Shown here: positions 17,557 to 26,427 of the stretch, one piece after another
How the letters are laid out: the number at the start of each line of letters is the position of its first letter
How positions within the stretch are numbered: position 1 is the first letter of the stretch
DNA from: Micromonospora sp. U21
Lineage (GTDB): Bacteria; Actinomycetota; Actinomycetes; Mycobacteriales; Micromonosporaceae
Assembly (NCBI RefSeq): GCF_018070045.1
Contig: NZ_JAGPYK010000004.1
Span: forward strand, 248,001 to 312,000
Reading direction: 5' to 3'
DNA length: 64,000 nt
Translations under genes and position numbers: made by a program
The notes under the pieces: model-generated
What the model saw: the letters and a program-made list of their open reading frames with translations, nothing else
What the model was told of the DNA's origin: nothing
Databases searched by the model: none

Positions 17557-18387
17557 GTGGCCACATCATCGGGGATGCGACGCGGCAGGACCCGGTTGCG
17601 CACCGTGGCCCTGATCGGCATCGACGGCTCGGGCAAGACCACCCAGGCGCACCGGCTGGCCGACGCGTTGACCGCCGCCGGCCGCCCGGCCACATACCGC
17701 CGCAACGCCAGCGGGCGTCGCTGGCTCGGCCGGCTCGCCCACCGGCTCGGCCGTCCCGACGCCCAGCGACTCGTCGGGCGCGACGGCGTGCTGGCGGTGG
17801 AATCCGTGCTGCGCTGGCTCGCCATCGCCGCCGCCCTGCTCAGCTGCCTGCTCACCGGCCGGACGGCGGTGATGGACCGCTACTCGGCCTGCCAGTACGC
17901 CAGCATCCGCGCGCATGGCGGGCACCGCTGGGAGCGGTTGGCCCGGGCCGGCTACCGGCTCTTCCCGACGCCGCAGGTCACCTTCCTGCTCGCCGTCGAC
18001 CCGGCTGAGGCGTACCGGCGAATCGAGCAGCGGGGCACCGACCACGAGACGATGGGCTGGCTGACCGCGGCCGACACCGCCTACCGCGCCCTGCCCGAGT
18101 ACCCGACCTTCGTCCTCGTGGACGCGGGCCGCTCGGCCGAGGAGGTGAGCGAGCAGATTCAGGCGCACCTGGCGACCTGGCTGCCGCCGTCCGTCCGTCC
18201 CGACCCGGGTCGTCCGCCCGCCGGACCGCCGCCGTCCGAAGTGCCGGAGCCAGCGGCGCCGCAGCCGTCCGTGATGCCGCCGCCGGTGTCGACGCCGTCC
18301 GTCGGCGCGACGGCCGCCGTGCCGGCGGTGGGGGAGCGGACCAGCCGTGGGGCTGACGGGCCGCTGGTGGCTCAGGCCCGCCCGTAG
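17557..18387 (+). CDS. thymidylate-kinase-like P-loop kinase
   Basis: A 276-residue protein with a Walker A motif LIGIDGSGKTT and a DRYSACQYAS segment matching the DR(Y/F) site of dTMP-kinase-like proteins. The C-terminal ~65 residues are Pro-rich and disordered. It is not a canonical thymidylate kinase: a hydrophobic stretch (LRWLAIAAALLSCLL) replaces part of the lid region, so the substrate is uncertain. The GTG at 17557 lies seven bases after TAGCCT and suits leaderless translation; ATG 17575 is the alternative. Its 3' end overlaps the convergent SDR gene by 16 bp. Confidence 0.75.
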   Translation: MATSSGMRRGRTRLRTVALIGIDGSGKTTQAHRLADALTAAGRPATYRRNASGRRWLGRLAHRLGRPDAQRLVGRDGVLAVESVLRWLAIAAALLSCLLTGRTAVMDRYSACQYASIRAHGGHRWERLARAGYRLFPTPQVTFLLAVDPAEAYRRIEQRGTDHETMGWLTAADTAYRALPEYPTFVLVDAGRSAEEVSEQIQAHLATWLPPSVRPDPGRPPAGPPPSEVPEPAAPQPSVMPPPVSTPSVGATAAVPAVGERTSRGADGPLVAQARP

Positions 18388-19064
18388 ACCGGGACCGCGG
18401 CGCCGCTGGTCGGCGCGGACTCCGCCGACGCGAGGAAGTGGACCACCGGGGCGATCTCGGCCGGGGCCACCCAGCGGGAGTGGTCGGCGTCGGGCTGAGC
18501 GGCACGGTTCGCCGGGGTGTCGATGACGCTGGGCAGCACGGTGTTGCAGCGCACGTTGCGGGACCGGTACTCGACCGCGACCGCGTTGGCGAAGGCGAGC
18601 ACCGCGGCCTTGGCGGTGACATAGCCGGCCGCGCCGGGGAACGGGGCGACCGCCGCGCGGGCCGAGACGCAGACCACGGCACCGCCACCGGCCGCCACCA
18701 GGTGCGGCAGCGCGGCCTGGGTGACCAGGTAGGTCGGCCGCAGGTTGGCGGTGAGCATCCGCTCGAACTCCTCGACCGGCGTCTCGTGCACCAGCCCGCC
18801 GCTGGCGTAACCGCCGACCAGGTTGACCACCGCCCGCAGCGGCGCCGCCGGTTCGCCGGCGGCGGCCTCGACCGCCCGCGCCGCGCCGGCCGGATCGGTG
18901 AGGTCCGCGACAAGCCGGACCAGCCCGTCCGCCGCCGGCTCCGACCGGGGCCGGGCTCCCCGCTCCGGTACGACCACCCGCCAGCCGGCCGTCAGGAACG
19001 CGGCGGTGACCGCCCCGCCCAGCCCGCCCGTGCCCCCGGTGACCAGCACACTGCGCTCCGCCAT
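18372..19064 (-). CDS. short-chain dehydrogenase/reductase
   Basis: A 230-residue Rossmann oxidoreductase. The cofactor motif is TGGTGGLGGAV, the NxGG-type motif appears as NLVGGYASGG, and the active-site YxxxK is GYVTAKAAVLAFANAVAVE preceded by a Ser in VCVSARAAV. Length is typical for classical SDRs. Substrate unknown. ATG 19064 lies seven bases from TAGCGT (19072-19077) and has no ribosome binding site, so it is probably leaderless; the open frame upstream to 19346 has no coding features. Confidence 0.88.
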   Translation of the reverse strand: MAERSVLVTGGTGGLGGAVTAAFLTAGWRVVVPERGARPRSEPAADGLVRLVADLTDPAGAARAVEAAAGEPAAPLRAVVNLVGGYASGGLVHETPVEEFERMLTANLRPTYLVTQAALPHLVAAGGGAVVCVSARAAVAPFPGAAGYVTAKAAVLAFANAVAVEYRSRNVRCNTVLPSVIDTPANRAAQPDADHSRWVAPAEIAPVVHFLASAESAPTSGAAVPVYGRA

Positions 19065-19348
19065 GCGCCACACGCTAGCGCCGCCCCCGCCTCTCCATCG
19101 CCCCGACCCGCTCCGCCGGGTCCACGCCGTCCGGTCGGGTCGCGTCGAGGCGTCGGCGGGGGAGCCCTGCCCGGTGTGGCTGGTCGGGGACGCCGTACGG
19201 TCTGGCCAGACCCGGATGTCGCACGCCCGGAGCCGTCCGACAGGTTGCCCCGGCCCGGCGGGGGAGGTGGCACCGTCTCGGCGGTGGCACGCTTGGCCTG
19301 ACGGGCTCGCCCGATCGGCGGTACTTTGCCCATCACGTGGAGTCATGG

Positions 19349-19380
19349 TTGACGCTCACGCCTCGTGAAAGTAAGTTTCA
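19349..19380 (+). promoter_or_regulatory. murR promoter with overlapping palindromic operator
   Basis: A -35-like TTGACG (19349-19354) and -10 TAAGTT (19372-19377) are separated by 17 bases. A perfect palindrome TGAAA-GTAAG-TTTCA (19366-19380) covers the -10. The GTG start lies only six bases after the -10, so transcript and reading frame begin together. The layout implies autorepression by the encoded RpiR-type regulator. Confidence 0.7.
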
Positions 19381-19383
19381 TCC

Positions 19384-20298
19384 GTGGCGAAGAGTCCGAA
19401 GATTTCTGCGAGTCACGAGCCCGGTGGGCTGATCGTCCACATCAGCGGGCTGCTGCCGTCGCTGTCGCCCGCTGAGCAGCGGGTCGCCCGGCTGGTCGTC
19501 GCCGACCCGGCTGCCGCCGCCCGCCGGACGATCACCGATCTCGCCACCGCAGCCGAGACATCCGAGGCGACGGTCATCCGGTTCTGCCGGTCGGTGGGCA
19601 TGGACGGTTATCCGCAGCTGCGCATCCGGCTCGCCGCCGAGGCCGCCCGGCGGGTCGAACCGCCGGACGCCCGGGTGGTCGGCGGTGACATCCCGCCCGG
19701 CGCCGACCTCGCCCAGATCATCGCCACCATCGCGTTCAACGACGCCCGCGCGGTGGAGGAGACTGCCGAGCAGCTCGACCCGGCCACCTGTGAGCAGGTG
19801 GTCGAGGCGATCGCCAACGCCGGCCGGATCGACATCTACGGCGCCGGCGCCAGCGGGTTCGTCGCCTCGGACTTTCAGCAGAAGCTGCACCGCATCGGGC
19901 GGATCGCCTTCTATTTCCCGGACGTGCACACCGCGCTGACCTCGGCCGCGCTGCTCGGCCGGGGCGACGTGGCGGTCGGCATCTCGCACACCGGCACCAC
20001 GTCCGACGTGATCGAGGTGCTGGAGCAGGCCAGGACCCGGGGCGCCGTCACCGTGGCGCTGACCAACTTCCCCCGCTCACCGATCACCGACGTGGCCGAC
20101 TTCGTGCTGACCACCGCGGCCCGGGAGACCACCTACCGCTCCGGCGCGACGGCCAGCCGGCTGGCCCAGCTCACCGTGGTCGACTGCCTCTTCGTCGGGG
20201 TGGCCGCCCGCAACCGGTCCCGGGCGCGCAAGGCCCTCGAGGCGACCGCCGAGGCCGTCCTGTCGCACCGGGTTGGTGCGAACCGGAGGCGAGGATGA
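19384..20298 (+). CDS. murR: MurR/RpiR-family transcriptional regulator
   Basis: A 304-residue regulator: N-terminal RpiR-type HTH (residues ~25-85, with TITDLATAAETSEATVIRFC) and a C-terminal SIS sugar-isomerase domain (~135-275; GRIDIYGAGASGFVASD, VAVGISHTGTTSDVIE) that would sense an amino-sugar phosphate. Its stop overlaps the murQ start (ATGA), so the two are translationally coupled. By context it probably represses MurNAc-6-phosphate catabolism and its own promoter through the palindrome over the -10. Gene symbol is given by context. Confidence 0.88.
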   Translation: MAKSPKISASHEPGGLIVHISGLLPSLSPAEQRVARLVVADPAAAARRTITDLATAAETSEATVIRFCRSVGMDGYPQLRIRLAAEAARRVEPPDARVVGGDIPPGADLAQIIATIAFNDARAVEETAEQLDPATCEQVVEAIANAGRIDIYGAGASGFVASDFQQKLHRIGRIAFYFPDVHTALTSAALLGRGDVAVGISHTGTTSDVIEVLEQARTRGAVTVALTNFPRSPITDVADFVLTTAARETTYRSGATASRLAQLTVVDCLFVGVAARNRSRARKALEATAEAVLSHRVGANRRRG

Positions 20299-21251
20299 CG
20301 GCCGGTGCGGTGGAGCCGGACGAGGACATGCCAGCACCGCCCGCCCGCCCGACTGTCCGGGTGGGCGCCCCCACCGAGCGGCGTAACCCGCTCAGCGTCG
20401 ACCTCGACCTGATGTCGACCCGGGACGTGCTCACCGTGATCAACGAGGCTGACCGGCGGGTGCCGGCGGCGGTCGCCGCGGTGCTCGACGAGATCGCCGC
20501 CACGGTCGACCTGGCGGTCCAGGCGCTGCGCGGCGGCCACCGGGTGCACTACTTCGGGGCCGGCACGTCGGGCCGGTTGGGCGTGCTCGACGCGGCCGAG
20601 CTGGCTCCCACCTTCAACTCGCCCCGGCACTGGTTCTGCGCCCACCTCGCCGGCGGGCCGGACGCCATGTGGCGGGCCGTGGAGGACGCCGAGGACGACG
20701 ACCGGGGCGGCGCGGTCGAAGCGGCCGGATGTGTCCGCGCCGGTGACCTGGTGGTCGGTCTCGCCGCCAGCGGACGCACGCCGTACGTCCTCGGGGCGCT
20801 CGCCGCGTCCCGCGCCAAGGGTGCCTCGACGGTGCTGCTCTGCGCCAATCCGGAGGCGGAGGCGGCCCGCTCGGTCGACGTGTTCATCGGGGTGGACACC
20901 GGACCGGAGGTCGTCACCGGGTCGACCCGGATGAAGGCGGGCACCGCGCAGAAGTTGGTGCTCAACACGTTCTCGACCGCCGTCATGGTGCGACTGGGTC
21001 GGGTCTACTCGAACCTCATGATCGACATGGTGGCCACCAACGCGAAACTCCGCGGGCGGATGATCTCGATTCTGGTCGAGGCCACCGGCTGCTCGGAGGA
21101 GGTCTCCCGGCGAGCCCTCAACGAGGCCGACGGTGATCTGAAGACCGCCCTGGTCTCGCTCGTCTCCGGTGCCGAGGTCACGGCCGCGCGCGCCGCGCTG
21201 GCCCGCTCCGCCGACCAGGTCCGCGGCGCCCTCGCACTGCTCGCCACCTGA
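20295..21251 (+). CDS. murQ: N-acetylmuramic acid 6-phosphate etherase
   Basis: A 318-residue SIS-domain lyase that removes the lactyl ether from MurNAc-6-phosphate to give GlcNAc-6-phosphate during wall recycling. Diagnostic segments: GAGTSGRLGVLDAAELAPTF, the AGG near the active site (HLAGGPDAMWRAVEDAEDD), VVGLAASGRTPYV, and TGSTRMKAGTAQKLVLN. Length fits the family. The ATG overlaps the murR stop by four bases. No MurNAc-specific phosphotransferase or anhydro-MurNAc kinase gene is adjacent. Confidence 0.96.
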   Translation: MTAGAVEPDEDMPAPPARPTVRVGAPTERRNPLSVDLDLMSTRDVLTVINEADRRVPAAVAAVLDEIAATVDLAVQALRGGHRVHYFGAGTSGRLGVLDAAELAPTFNSPRHWFCAHLAGGPDAMWRAVEDAEDDDRGGAVEAAGCVRAGDLVVGLAASGRTPYVLGALAASRAKGASTVLLCANPEAEAARSVDVFIGVDTGPEVVTGSTRMKAGTAQKLVLNTFSTAVMVRLGRVYSNLMIDMVATNAKLRGRMISILVEATGCSEEVSRRALNEADGDLKTALVSLVSGAEVTAARAALARSADQVRGALALLAT

Positions 21252-21298
21252 CTCCGCCCGCCCGTGTCGCCGCCGGGAAGCGAACGGGGCTCCGGATT

Positions 21299-21339
21299 GT
21301 TCATCGGGGCGGGGGGTAATAACACCCCCGTGGATGAAC
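21299..21339 (+). terminator. long hairpin terminator after murQ
   Basis: Outer arms GTTCATC/GATGAAC (21299-21305 with 21333-21339) enclose an inner CGGGGG/CCCCCG stem with an AT-rich loop (TAATAA). It lies 48 bases beyond the murQ stop. Confidence 0.55.
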
Positions 21340-21607
21340 CGACCGGTCCACCGGTGCGTATCTGGCAGTGACCAGGATCGCAGCGCGGTGGTGACCCGGG
21401 TCGCTGTGCCCCCGCGGCGGGCGGTGTTGCCATGGTGCGGGCGTTCGGCGATTCGCCGACCCGCCAACCCGTACGTGGTGCCCAGCGGCGAGCCACCCGG
21501 CGGGTGCTGACAGCAAACATGGACCGTGCTCTCAGCTACTACTCAGGCATTCGTGACACTTTCGACTCACGACATGGAATCCCCGACACGTCTCATCTGT
21601 TGTGTAG
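21340..21607 (+). other. upstream region of sigma factor gene
   Basis: With the hairpin before it, 356 bases separate murQ from the sigma gene. I see no gene here. Somewhat AT-richer sequence near 21530-21610 probably holds the sigma promoter, but no -35/-10 pair is convincing. Confidence 0.4.
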
Positions 21608-22651
21608 GTGTCAGCACCGGTGGGCACAGCGGAAGTTACCGGGGGGCTGACAGACGTGGGGATGGCAAGGAACCGGGCAACCGGCGCGAGCGAGGGGACC
21701 GTGGGCAACGTGGACAAGAACATCGGCATGCGAACCGATCAGGTCGCCGAGGAGCGCGACCTCGTCGGCGTCTACCTGCACGAGATCTCCCGGACGCCAC
21801 TGCTGGACGCCGCCCGGGAGGTCGAGCTCTCCAAGACGATCGAGGCCGGCCTGTACGCCGTGCACCTGCTCAGTGAGGACCGCGTCCCCGATGGCGTCGA
21901 CCGGGCCGACCTGGAGCGGCTGGTCGTCGAGGGGGAGCACGCGAAGGACCTCTTCATCCGTGCCAACCTGCGACTGGTCGTGTCGATCGCCCGCCGTTAC
22001 GTGCGCTCGGGCATGCCCATGCTGGATCTGATCCAGGAGGGCAACACCGGTCTGGTCCGGGCGGTTGAGAAGTTCGACTACGAGCGTGGCTACAAGTTCT
22101 CCACCTACGCCACCTGGTGGATCCGCCAGGCCATCAGCCGGGCGATCGCCCAGCAGGAGCGCACCGTCCGACTGCCGGTGCACCTGGTGGAGGACGTCAA
22201 CCGGATGCGCAACGTGGCGCGGCAGCTCACCCGTGAGCTGGGCAGCGACCCGGAGCCGGAGCAGATCGCGGCGTCGCTCGGCGTTACCGTCGAGCGGGTC
22301 AACGAGCTGCGCCGCTGGTCGCAGGACACCGTCTCGCTGGACACGCCGGTCGGCGACGACGGCGACACCAAGCTCGGCGACCTGGTCGCCGACAGCGACG
22401 CCCCGTCGCCGGAGGACATCGTCCTCTCCGGGCTGGAGCGGCAGCGCATCGAGGGGCTGCTCAACCACCTCGACGACCGGTCGGCCGGCATCATGCGGGC
22501 CCGCTACGGGCTGGAGGACGGCCGCGAGCACTCGCTCACCGAGGTCGCGTCCCGGTTCTCGCTGTCCCGCGAGCGGATCCGGCAGCTGGAGATCCAGGCC
22601 CTCGGCCGGCTTCGTGAGCTGGCCCGTGCGGAGGGGCTGCAGGCAGCCTGA
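21608..22651 (+). CDS. RNA polymerase sigma factor, sigma-70 group 2 (SigB/HrdB-like)
   Basis: Up to 347 residues with all regions of a primary-like sigma factor: 1.2 (DLVGVYLHEISRTPLLDAAREV), 2.1-2.4 (MLDLIQEGNTGLVRAVEKFD, YKFSTYATWWIRQAI), 3, and 4.2 (LTEVASRFSLSRERIRQLE). It lacks the long acidic N-terminal region of the housekeeping factor, so it is a group 2 alternative or non-essential sigma. The start is uncertain: GTG 21608 gives the longest form, but ATG 21662 and a GTG after GAGGGG near 21701 would also leave all conserved regions intact. A perfect 19-bp terminator follows. Confidence 0.92.
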   Translation: MSAPVGTAEVTGGLTDVGMARNRATGASEGTVGNVDKNIGMRTDQVAEERDLVGVYLHEISRTPLLDAAREVELSKTIEAGLYAVHLLSEDRVPDGVDRADLERLVVEGEHAKDLFIRANLRLVVSIARRYVRSGMPMLDLIQEGNTGLVRAVEKFDYERGYKFSTYATWWIRQAISRAIAQQERTVRLPVHLVEDVNRMRNVARQLTRELGSDPEPEQIAASLGVTVERVNELRRWSQDTVSLDTPVGDDGDTKLGDLVADSDAPSPEDIVLSGLERQRIEGLLNHLDDRSAGIMRARYGLEDGREHSLTEVASRFSLSRERIRQLEIQALGRLRELARAEGLQAA

Positions 22652-22665
22652 CCTGGTAGTGCTGA

Positions 22666-22710
22666 CGGCGAACGGCCGGCGTCCGATAGGGGGACGCCGG
22701 CCGTTCGCCG
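22666..22710. terminator. strong bidirectional terminator between sigma and NlpC/P60 genes
   Basis: A perfect 19-bp stem (22666-22684 with 22692-22710) and 7-base loop, 14 bases after each convergent gene's end. The strongest hairpin in the window; no T-tract. Confidence 0.8.
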
Positions 22711-22723
22711 TACCCGGTCGTGG

Positions 22724-23698
22724 CTAGCGGACCCGCCCGTAGCCCTGGATGGACATCATGTTCATGCCCCGCTTGAGCACGTTACGGCCGGCGCTCGGTG
22801 CGTCGATCACCTGACCGTCGCCCACGTAGAGGGCGACGTGCCCGAGCCCGCTGTAGAAGACCAGGTCGCCCGGGCGCAGGTCACCCCGACCGATGTGGGC
22901 GACCGCCCCCCACTGCATCCGGGTGTTGTGCGGCAGCGACTTCCCGGCCGCCCGCCAGGCGGCCGAGGTCAGCCCGGAGCAGTCGTAGCCGTTCGGCCCG
23001 TCGGCCGCCCAGACGTACGGCTTGCCCAGTGCCCCGAAGGCGTAGCGGACCGCGGTGCCGGCCGCACCGGAGACGGCGGGTGCGTTTCCGGCCTCGGCCG
23101 GCGCCTTGGGCGCGGGTCGCTCGGTGGGCGCCCCGTACGCCTGCCGGCGCAGCTCGTACAGCTTGGCCAGGTCCCTCTCGATCTGCTTCTTCCCCGCCGC
23201 CAGCTGGCGGGCCTGCGCGGCCTGCCGGATCAGCGTGGCGTCCAGGCGGCGCTTCTCGTCGAGGAGCCGTTTCTGGTTGGCAGTGAAGCCGGAGATGCGT
23301 TCCTGGCGTTGACGGGTGAGTTGGTCGAGAGCGCCGAGCCTGTCCAGGAGCGCGGCCGAGCCGCCGGGACGCAGCAGCGCGTCCGCGGTCCGCAGTTCGC
23401 CGCTCTTGTACGCGGTGTTGGCCAGCTCGGCGACGTCGGCCCGGCTCTGCTCGGTCTGCTGTTCGAGCGGGCCGATGCGGGCCTGTAATCGGGCCGCCGC
23501 GGTCTTGTTGGTTTTGATCTCCTCGTTGAGCTTGTTGTACGACTCGACGACCCGCTCCAACTCGGCCGAGGACGTCTCGATCCGGCGGGTCAGGTCGGCG
23601 GGGGACGGCTCGGCGTAAGCCACCGCCGTCGGGGCGATCAACGCGGCCGACATGCCGGCCAGCGCCATGGTGCGCAGCAGGTTTCTCAGGGATGACAA
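22724..23698 (-). CDS. secreted NlpC/P60 peptidoglycan endopeptidase with coiled-coil
   Basis: A 324-residue exported hydrolase: signal peptide to about residue 29 (LIAPTAVAYAEP), a long coiled coil (~35-180, rich in Glu/Gln/Arg heptads as in RipA-type proteins), a Pro/Ala linker, and a C-terminal NlpC/P60 domain. The catalytic Cys is in NGYDCSGLTSAAW, the His in GLGHVALYVGDG. It would cleave D-Glu-DAP stem-peptide bonds and the coiled coil may autoinhibit. TTG 23698 is chosen because it gives a signal peptide with a basic N-region; the next ATG (23656-23660 region, MALAG) would remove it. The frame is open upstream to 24307 but non-coding in style. Confidence 0.9.
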   Translation of the reverse strand: MSSLRNLLRTMALAGMSAALIAPTAVAYAEPSPADLTRRIETSSAELERVVESYNKLNEEIKTNKTAAARLQARIGPLEQQTEQSRADVAELANTAYKSGELRTADALLRPGGSAALLDRLGALDQLTRQRQERISGFTANQKRLLDEKRRLDATLIRQAAQARQLAAGKKQIERDLAKLYELRRQAYGAPTERPAPKAPAEAGNAPAVSGAAGTAVRYAFGALGKPYVWAADGPNGYDCSGLTSAAWRAAGKSLPHNTRMQWGAVAHIGRGDLRPGDLVFYSGLGHVALYVGDGQVIDAPSAGRNVLKRGMNMMSIQGYGRVR

Positions 23699-24200
23699 GA
23701 GCAGAAGGCCCCTCTCCCACGGCCGCCGGCGGGGCTGCTGATGCCCTCGGCGACACCGGCCGGGGCCATCCGGGCGGACGGCACTGGGCCGGACCGGCTC
23801 GCCCAAACTAACCCGGGACGGCTGTCGTCCGCAGTTGAAGTAGGGGCGAATGTTGGCGTTGTGGCGGGTAGTGCCGCTGCGCCCGGTGAAATTCATCGTG
23901 GCTGCTGGCGCTGTACGGGTCGATCTCTGCGCCCCTTTTTTCGGTAGATGACGGGTTTCCGGCTTTCGTCGTTCCGGGCGCATGCCGTCGGATACCTGCG
24001 CTCCATAACCGATAAAACCTGAAATGGATGCTGTTTCTCGACGATGTCCACCGGTCGGGCGAGCTGTCGGAAGCCGGTAAATGGCCCGGCGGGCTGGCGG
24101 TACCCCAACACAATGAACACCGGAGCCGGGAATCCCGTCGACAGGCAGCGATGCCCGTGACCTGCGGGCCAGCCCGGCGAGCCGCCCCACGGGAGGAACC
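23699..24200. other. 500-bp divergent intergenic region, AT-richer in the middle
   Basis: No gene is convincing. The section 23880-24060 is clearly less GC-rich than its surroundings and contains a TTTTTT run at about 23935-23941. It probably holds the leader and promoter of the NlpC/P60 gene. I searched for the c-di-AMP riboswitch often found before such genes and could match only a short CCGACAGC string, not the full pattern. Confidence 0.4.
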
Positions 24201-24722
24201 GTGAATCGTGAAGGCGCTACAACGCGACCGCAGCGAACGGTGCCCGGAGCCCGGTCCACCCTGCTGTACGCGCGGCCCGGCATCATCGTGACCGTCGACC
24301 GGTTCACCGTCGGCCGGACGAGTTACCGGGTCGCCGACCTGACCCACCTGCGGACCACCCGGGGTCCACACGACCGGATCGCCGTCCGGGCGGTCGCGAT
24401 CACCGCCGCCATGCTCGGCGGCGTCGGGCTGCTGCTCGGCTTCACCGGCGGCCTGCAACGGTTGACCGCGGGGGCGTACCTCATTCTCGGGGCGGTGTTT
24501 CTGCTGCCGGCGGCGCTGGCCCTGGTCGGCGATCGCTGGCGGCCACCCCCGCACGAGCTGTGGGGATGGCACCGGGGCGCGGAGGTGCTGCTGTTCAGCG
24601 CCGACGACGAGCGGCAGTTCGGCCAGGTCACCCGGGCGCTGCTGCGAGCCCGGGAAGTGAACAGGTACGGCGGTTGGGTGGACCCGCTCGCCTCGGCCGA
24701 CCCGTGGCGGCCCAGCCGCTGA
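24201..24722 (+). CDS. DUF6232-like membrane protein
   Basis: A 173-residue protein with a ~65-residue cytoplasmic lead containing a short beta-rich stretch (RPGIIVTVDRFTVGRTSYRV), two membrane helices (residues ~67-110), and a soluble tail ending in VNRYGGWVDPLASADPW. It resembles small actinobacterial proteins grouped as DUF6232, in which the lead helps form a PH-like sheet. GGGAGG precedes the GTG start. Function unknown. Confidence 0.75.
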   Translation: MNREGATTRPQRTVPGARSTLLYARPGIIVTVDRFTVGRTSYRVADLTHLRTTRGPHDRIAVRAVAITAAMLGGVGLLLGFTGGLQRLTAGAYLILGAVFLLPAALALVGDRWRPPPHELWGWHRGAEVLLFSADDERQFGQVTRALLRAREVNRYGGWVDPLASADPWRPSR

Positions 24723-24777
24723 CCGGCGCCGGCCCGGCCCGCGCCGGCCCGGGGCCGTGGCGCCGACGATCGGCCGC

Positions 24778-25104
24778 TCAGCTGGCGACCGGCTCCGGCG
24801 TGCGCTCCGTGGGGCGGGCCAGCCACCCGGTGACTCGCCGCTCGGCGTAGAACGAGACGAACGGCACAGTGCCGGCCAGCATCACCAGCAGCATCCGCTT
24901 CAGCGGCCAGTTGGCCCGGCGGCTCAGGTCGAACGCGGCCAGCAGGTAGACCATGTAGAGGAAGCCGTGCGCCTGCCCCACCGTCTCCACCACGACCGGG
25001 TTGTCGAACGCGTACTTCAGCGGCATGCCGATCACGACCAGCAGGATCAGCGCCACGCCCACGATCCAGGCGATCACGCGGTACCGGGTAAGGGCTGCGC
25101 CCAC
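24778..25104 (-). CDS. DUF3817 integral membrane protein
   Basis: A 108-residue protein with three membrane helices and the family pattern LKYAFDNPVVVETVGQAHGFLYMVY followed by FVSFYAERRV. Members are short actinobacterial proteins related to the C-terminus of some transporters; no biochemical role is assigned. It lies downstream of another small membrane protein on the same strand with a 26-bp gap, so the two are probably co-transcribed. Confidence 0.9.
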   Translation of the reverse strand: MGAALTRYRVIAWIVGVALILLVVIGMPLKYAFDNPVVVETVGQAHGFLYMVYLLAAFDLSRRANWPLKRMLLVMLAGTVPFVSFYAERRVTGWLARPTERTPEPVAS

Positions 25105-25130
25105 CTTCGTCCGTCCTTCCGAGCCCCGGC

Positions 25131-25565
25131 TCAGCCGGGATAGTCACCGGGCCGGGCGCCCGGATTGGCGTTCAACCATGACAGGTAGTCGTTGTAGGCG
25201 GCCAGGTCCCTGTCCTCGACAGGCTCGCTGGCCGCGGGGACCCGGGCGACCCGCACCGGTCGGCGTACCGCCGGTCGGGACCCGGCGGCCACGGCCGGCG
25301 GCGCCCCGGCGGTCGGCGCGTCGGCGGGGTCGGCCGGCGGCTCGGCGGCCGCCGCCGCCTTCCGGCGGGCCAGCCGCACCTCACGCCACCACACGTAGAC
25401 CACGAAGCCGGCGAAGACCGGCCACTCGACCGCGTACCCCCAGCTGATGCTGTTGCCGGCGGCGGCCCGGCTGACCTGCCACCAGCCCAGCCCCAGGAAG
25501 CCCACGACCAGCACGACCATGGCCACGTGACGCGCGATCCACGCCGGGGTCCAGAGCCACCTCAT
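25131..25565 (-). CDS. two-helix membrane protein with SURF1-like N-terminus
   Basis: A 144-residue protein. The N-terminal helix ([15 protein letters not shown] then [13 protein letters not shown]) matches the first helix of SURF1 proteins, including the WQ..R end. A second helix ([18 protein letters not shown]) follows directly, so the large extracytoplasmic SURF1 domain is absent. The tail is Ala/Pro-rich and ends in a [17 protein letters not shown] segment. It is paired with the DUF3817 gene. It could be a cut-down cytochrome-oxidase accessory protein, but that is speculative. Confidence 0.75.
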   Translation of the reverse strand: MRWLWTPAWIARHVAMVVLVVGFLGLGWWQVSRAAAGNSISWGYAVEWPVFAGFVVYVWWREVRLARRKAAAAAEPPADPADAPTAGAPPAVAAGSRPAVRRPVRVARVPAASEPVEDRDLAAYNDYLSWLNANPGARPGDYPG

Positions 25566-25695
25566 GGCGTCGAGGGTACCGGGGACCGGGCCGGTCTCCG
25601 ACACCGTGTCGTAGTTGTCGCACGGCCGGGATGGTTTGGCGTCACCCGGTGTGGGCATCCGTCTAGACGCCAGCCCAAACGAGACCAGGGGGGCG

Positions 25696-26040
25696 ATGAT
25701 GACCGGATCGGTACGCGAGGACGGCTTTCCGTCCAGTGGCAGCACGGACATGAGCCCGGAGCAGCGGGTGCCCGAGTGGGGCGGCGACGAGCTGGCCGAC
25801 CCGGCGGGGGCCGGTGCGGATTTCGACGGCGATGTGCTCGGCGTCGACCCGACGGAGCTGAGCGACGAGGATCTGATCCGCGAGGTGCACAGCCTGCACC
25901 GCACCCGGCTGGACACCCTGCGGCACGCGGCGGATTCCGCGCTCGCCAACCACCTGCGGCGCACGGCGGAGCTCGAGACCGAGTACCTGGCCCGCCACCC
26001 GGGCCGGGAGGTCGACCCGAGCCGCCTGCGGGACGCCTGA
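25696..26040 (+). CDS. small acidic conserved protein (DUF6158-like)
   Basis: A 114-residue soluble protein. The first half is Gly/Asp/Glu-rich and disordered; the second is helical with the conserved [20 protein letters not shown] and a Cys-free pattern [20 protein letters not shown]. It resembles short actinobacterial proteins of DUF6158. Two adjacent ATGs follow AGGGGGG; the first is used. The stop overlaps the next start (TGATG), so the two genes are translationally coupled. Confidence 0.8.
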   Translation: MMTGSVREDGFPSSGSTDMSPEQRVPEWGGDELADPAGAGADFDGDVLGVDPTELSDEDLIREVHSLHRTRLDTLRHAADSALANHLRRTAELETEYLARHPGREVDPSRLRDA

Positions 26041-26375
26041 TGCCGGCGCGCGCTGTGCGTGGCATGTCCGCGCCGCCCGAGGTGGTCTTCAACACCGCCA
26101 CCGACCCGGCCCGGGCCTCGGCGTGGCTGCCCGAGCCGTTGCGTGGCGACGGCAGCCCCGCAACGGAGATCAGCAACGAGGAGCTGCGGGCCCGCTGGGG
26201 CGGCGACGACGCCGGCTGGTCCGCGGAGATCCGGGTGGAGCCGGCGGACTCCGGCGGGGCCCGGATCCAGCTCGACCTGGCCGACGGCTCGGGTGGGGAG
26301 GCACCGGACCAGCTGGCCGACGAGGCGCTGAGCAACCTGGCACGCGAGGTCGCCGACAACCTCCAGGCCGGCTGA
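26040..26375 (+). CDS. small SRPBCC-like protein
   Basis: A 111-residue protein with the N-terminal pattern [23 protein letters not shown] seen at the start of polyketide-cyclase/START-type (SRPBCC) folds, then [21 protein letters not shown] and a C-terminal helix. It is shorter than a full SRPBCC domain (~140 residues), so ligand binding is unproven. Its ATG shares a base with the stop of the DUF6158-like gene. Confidence 0.7.
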   Translation: MPARAVRGMSAPPEVVFNTATDPARASAWLPEPLRGDGSPATEISNEELRARWGGDDAGWSAEIRVEPADSGGARIQLDLADGSGGEAPDQLADEALSNLAREVADNLQAG

Positions 26376-26427
26376 GACCGTCACCGGCCACTGCTTCCGT
26401 ACGAGCCACGACACGTGAGGAGACCGG

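Noticed and set aside
23699..24200. Possible c-di-AMP (ydaO) riboswitch before NlpC/P60
   Set aside because: Only a CCGACAGC-like string fits; the conserved GGGTGAA-type core and flanking stems are not found.
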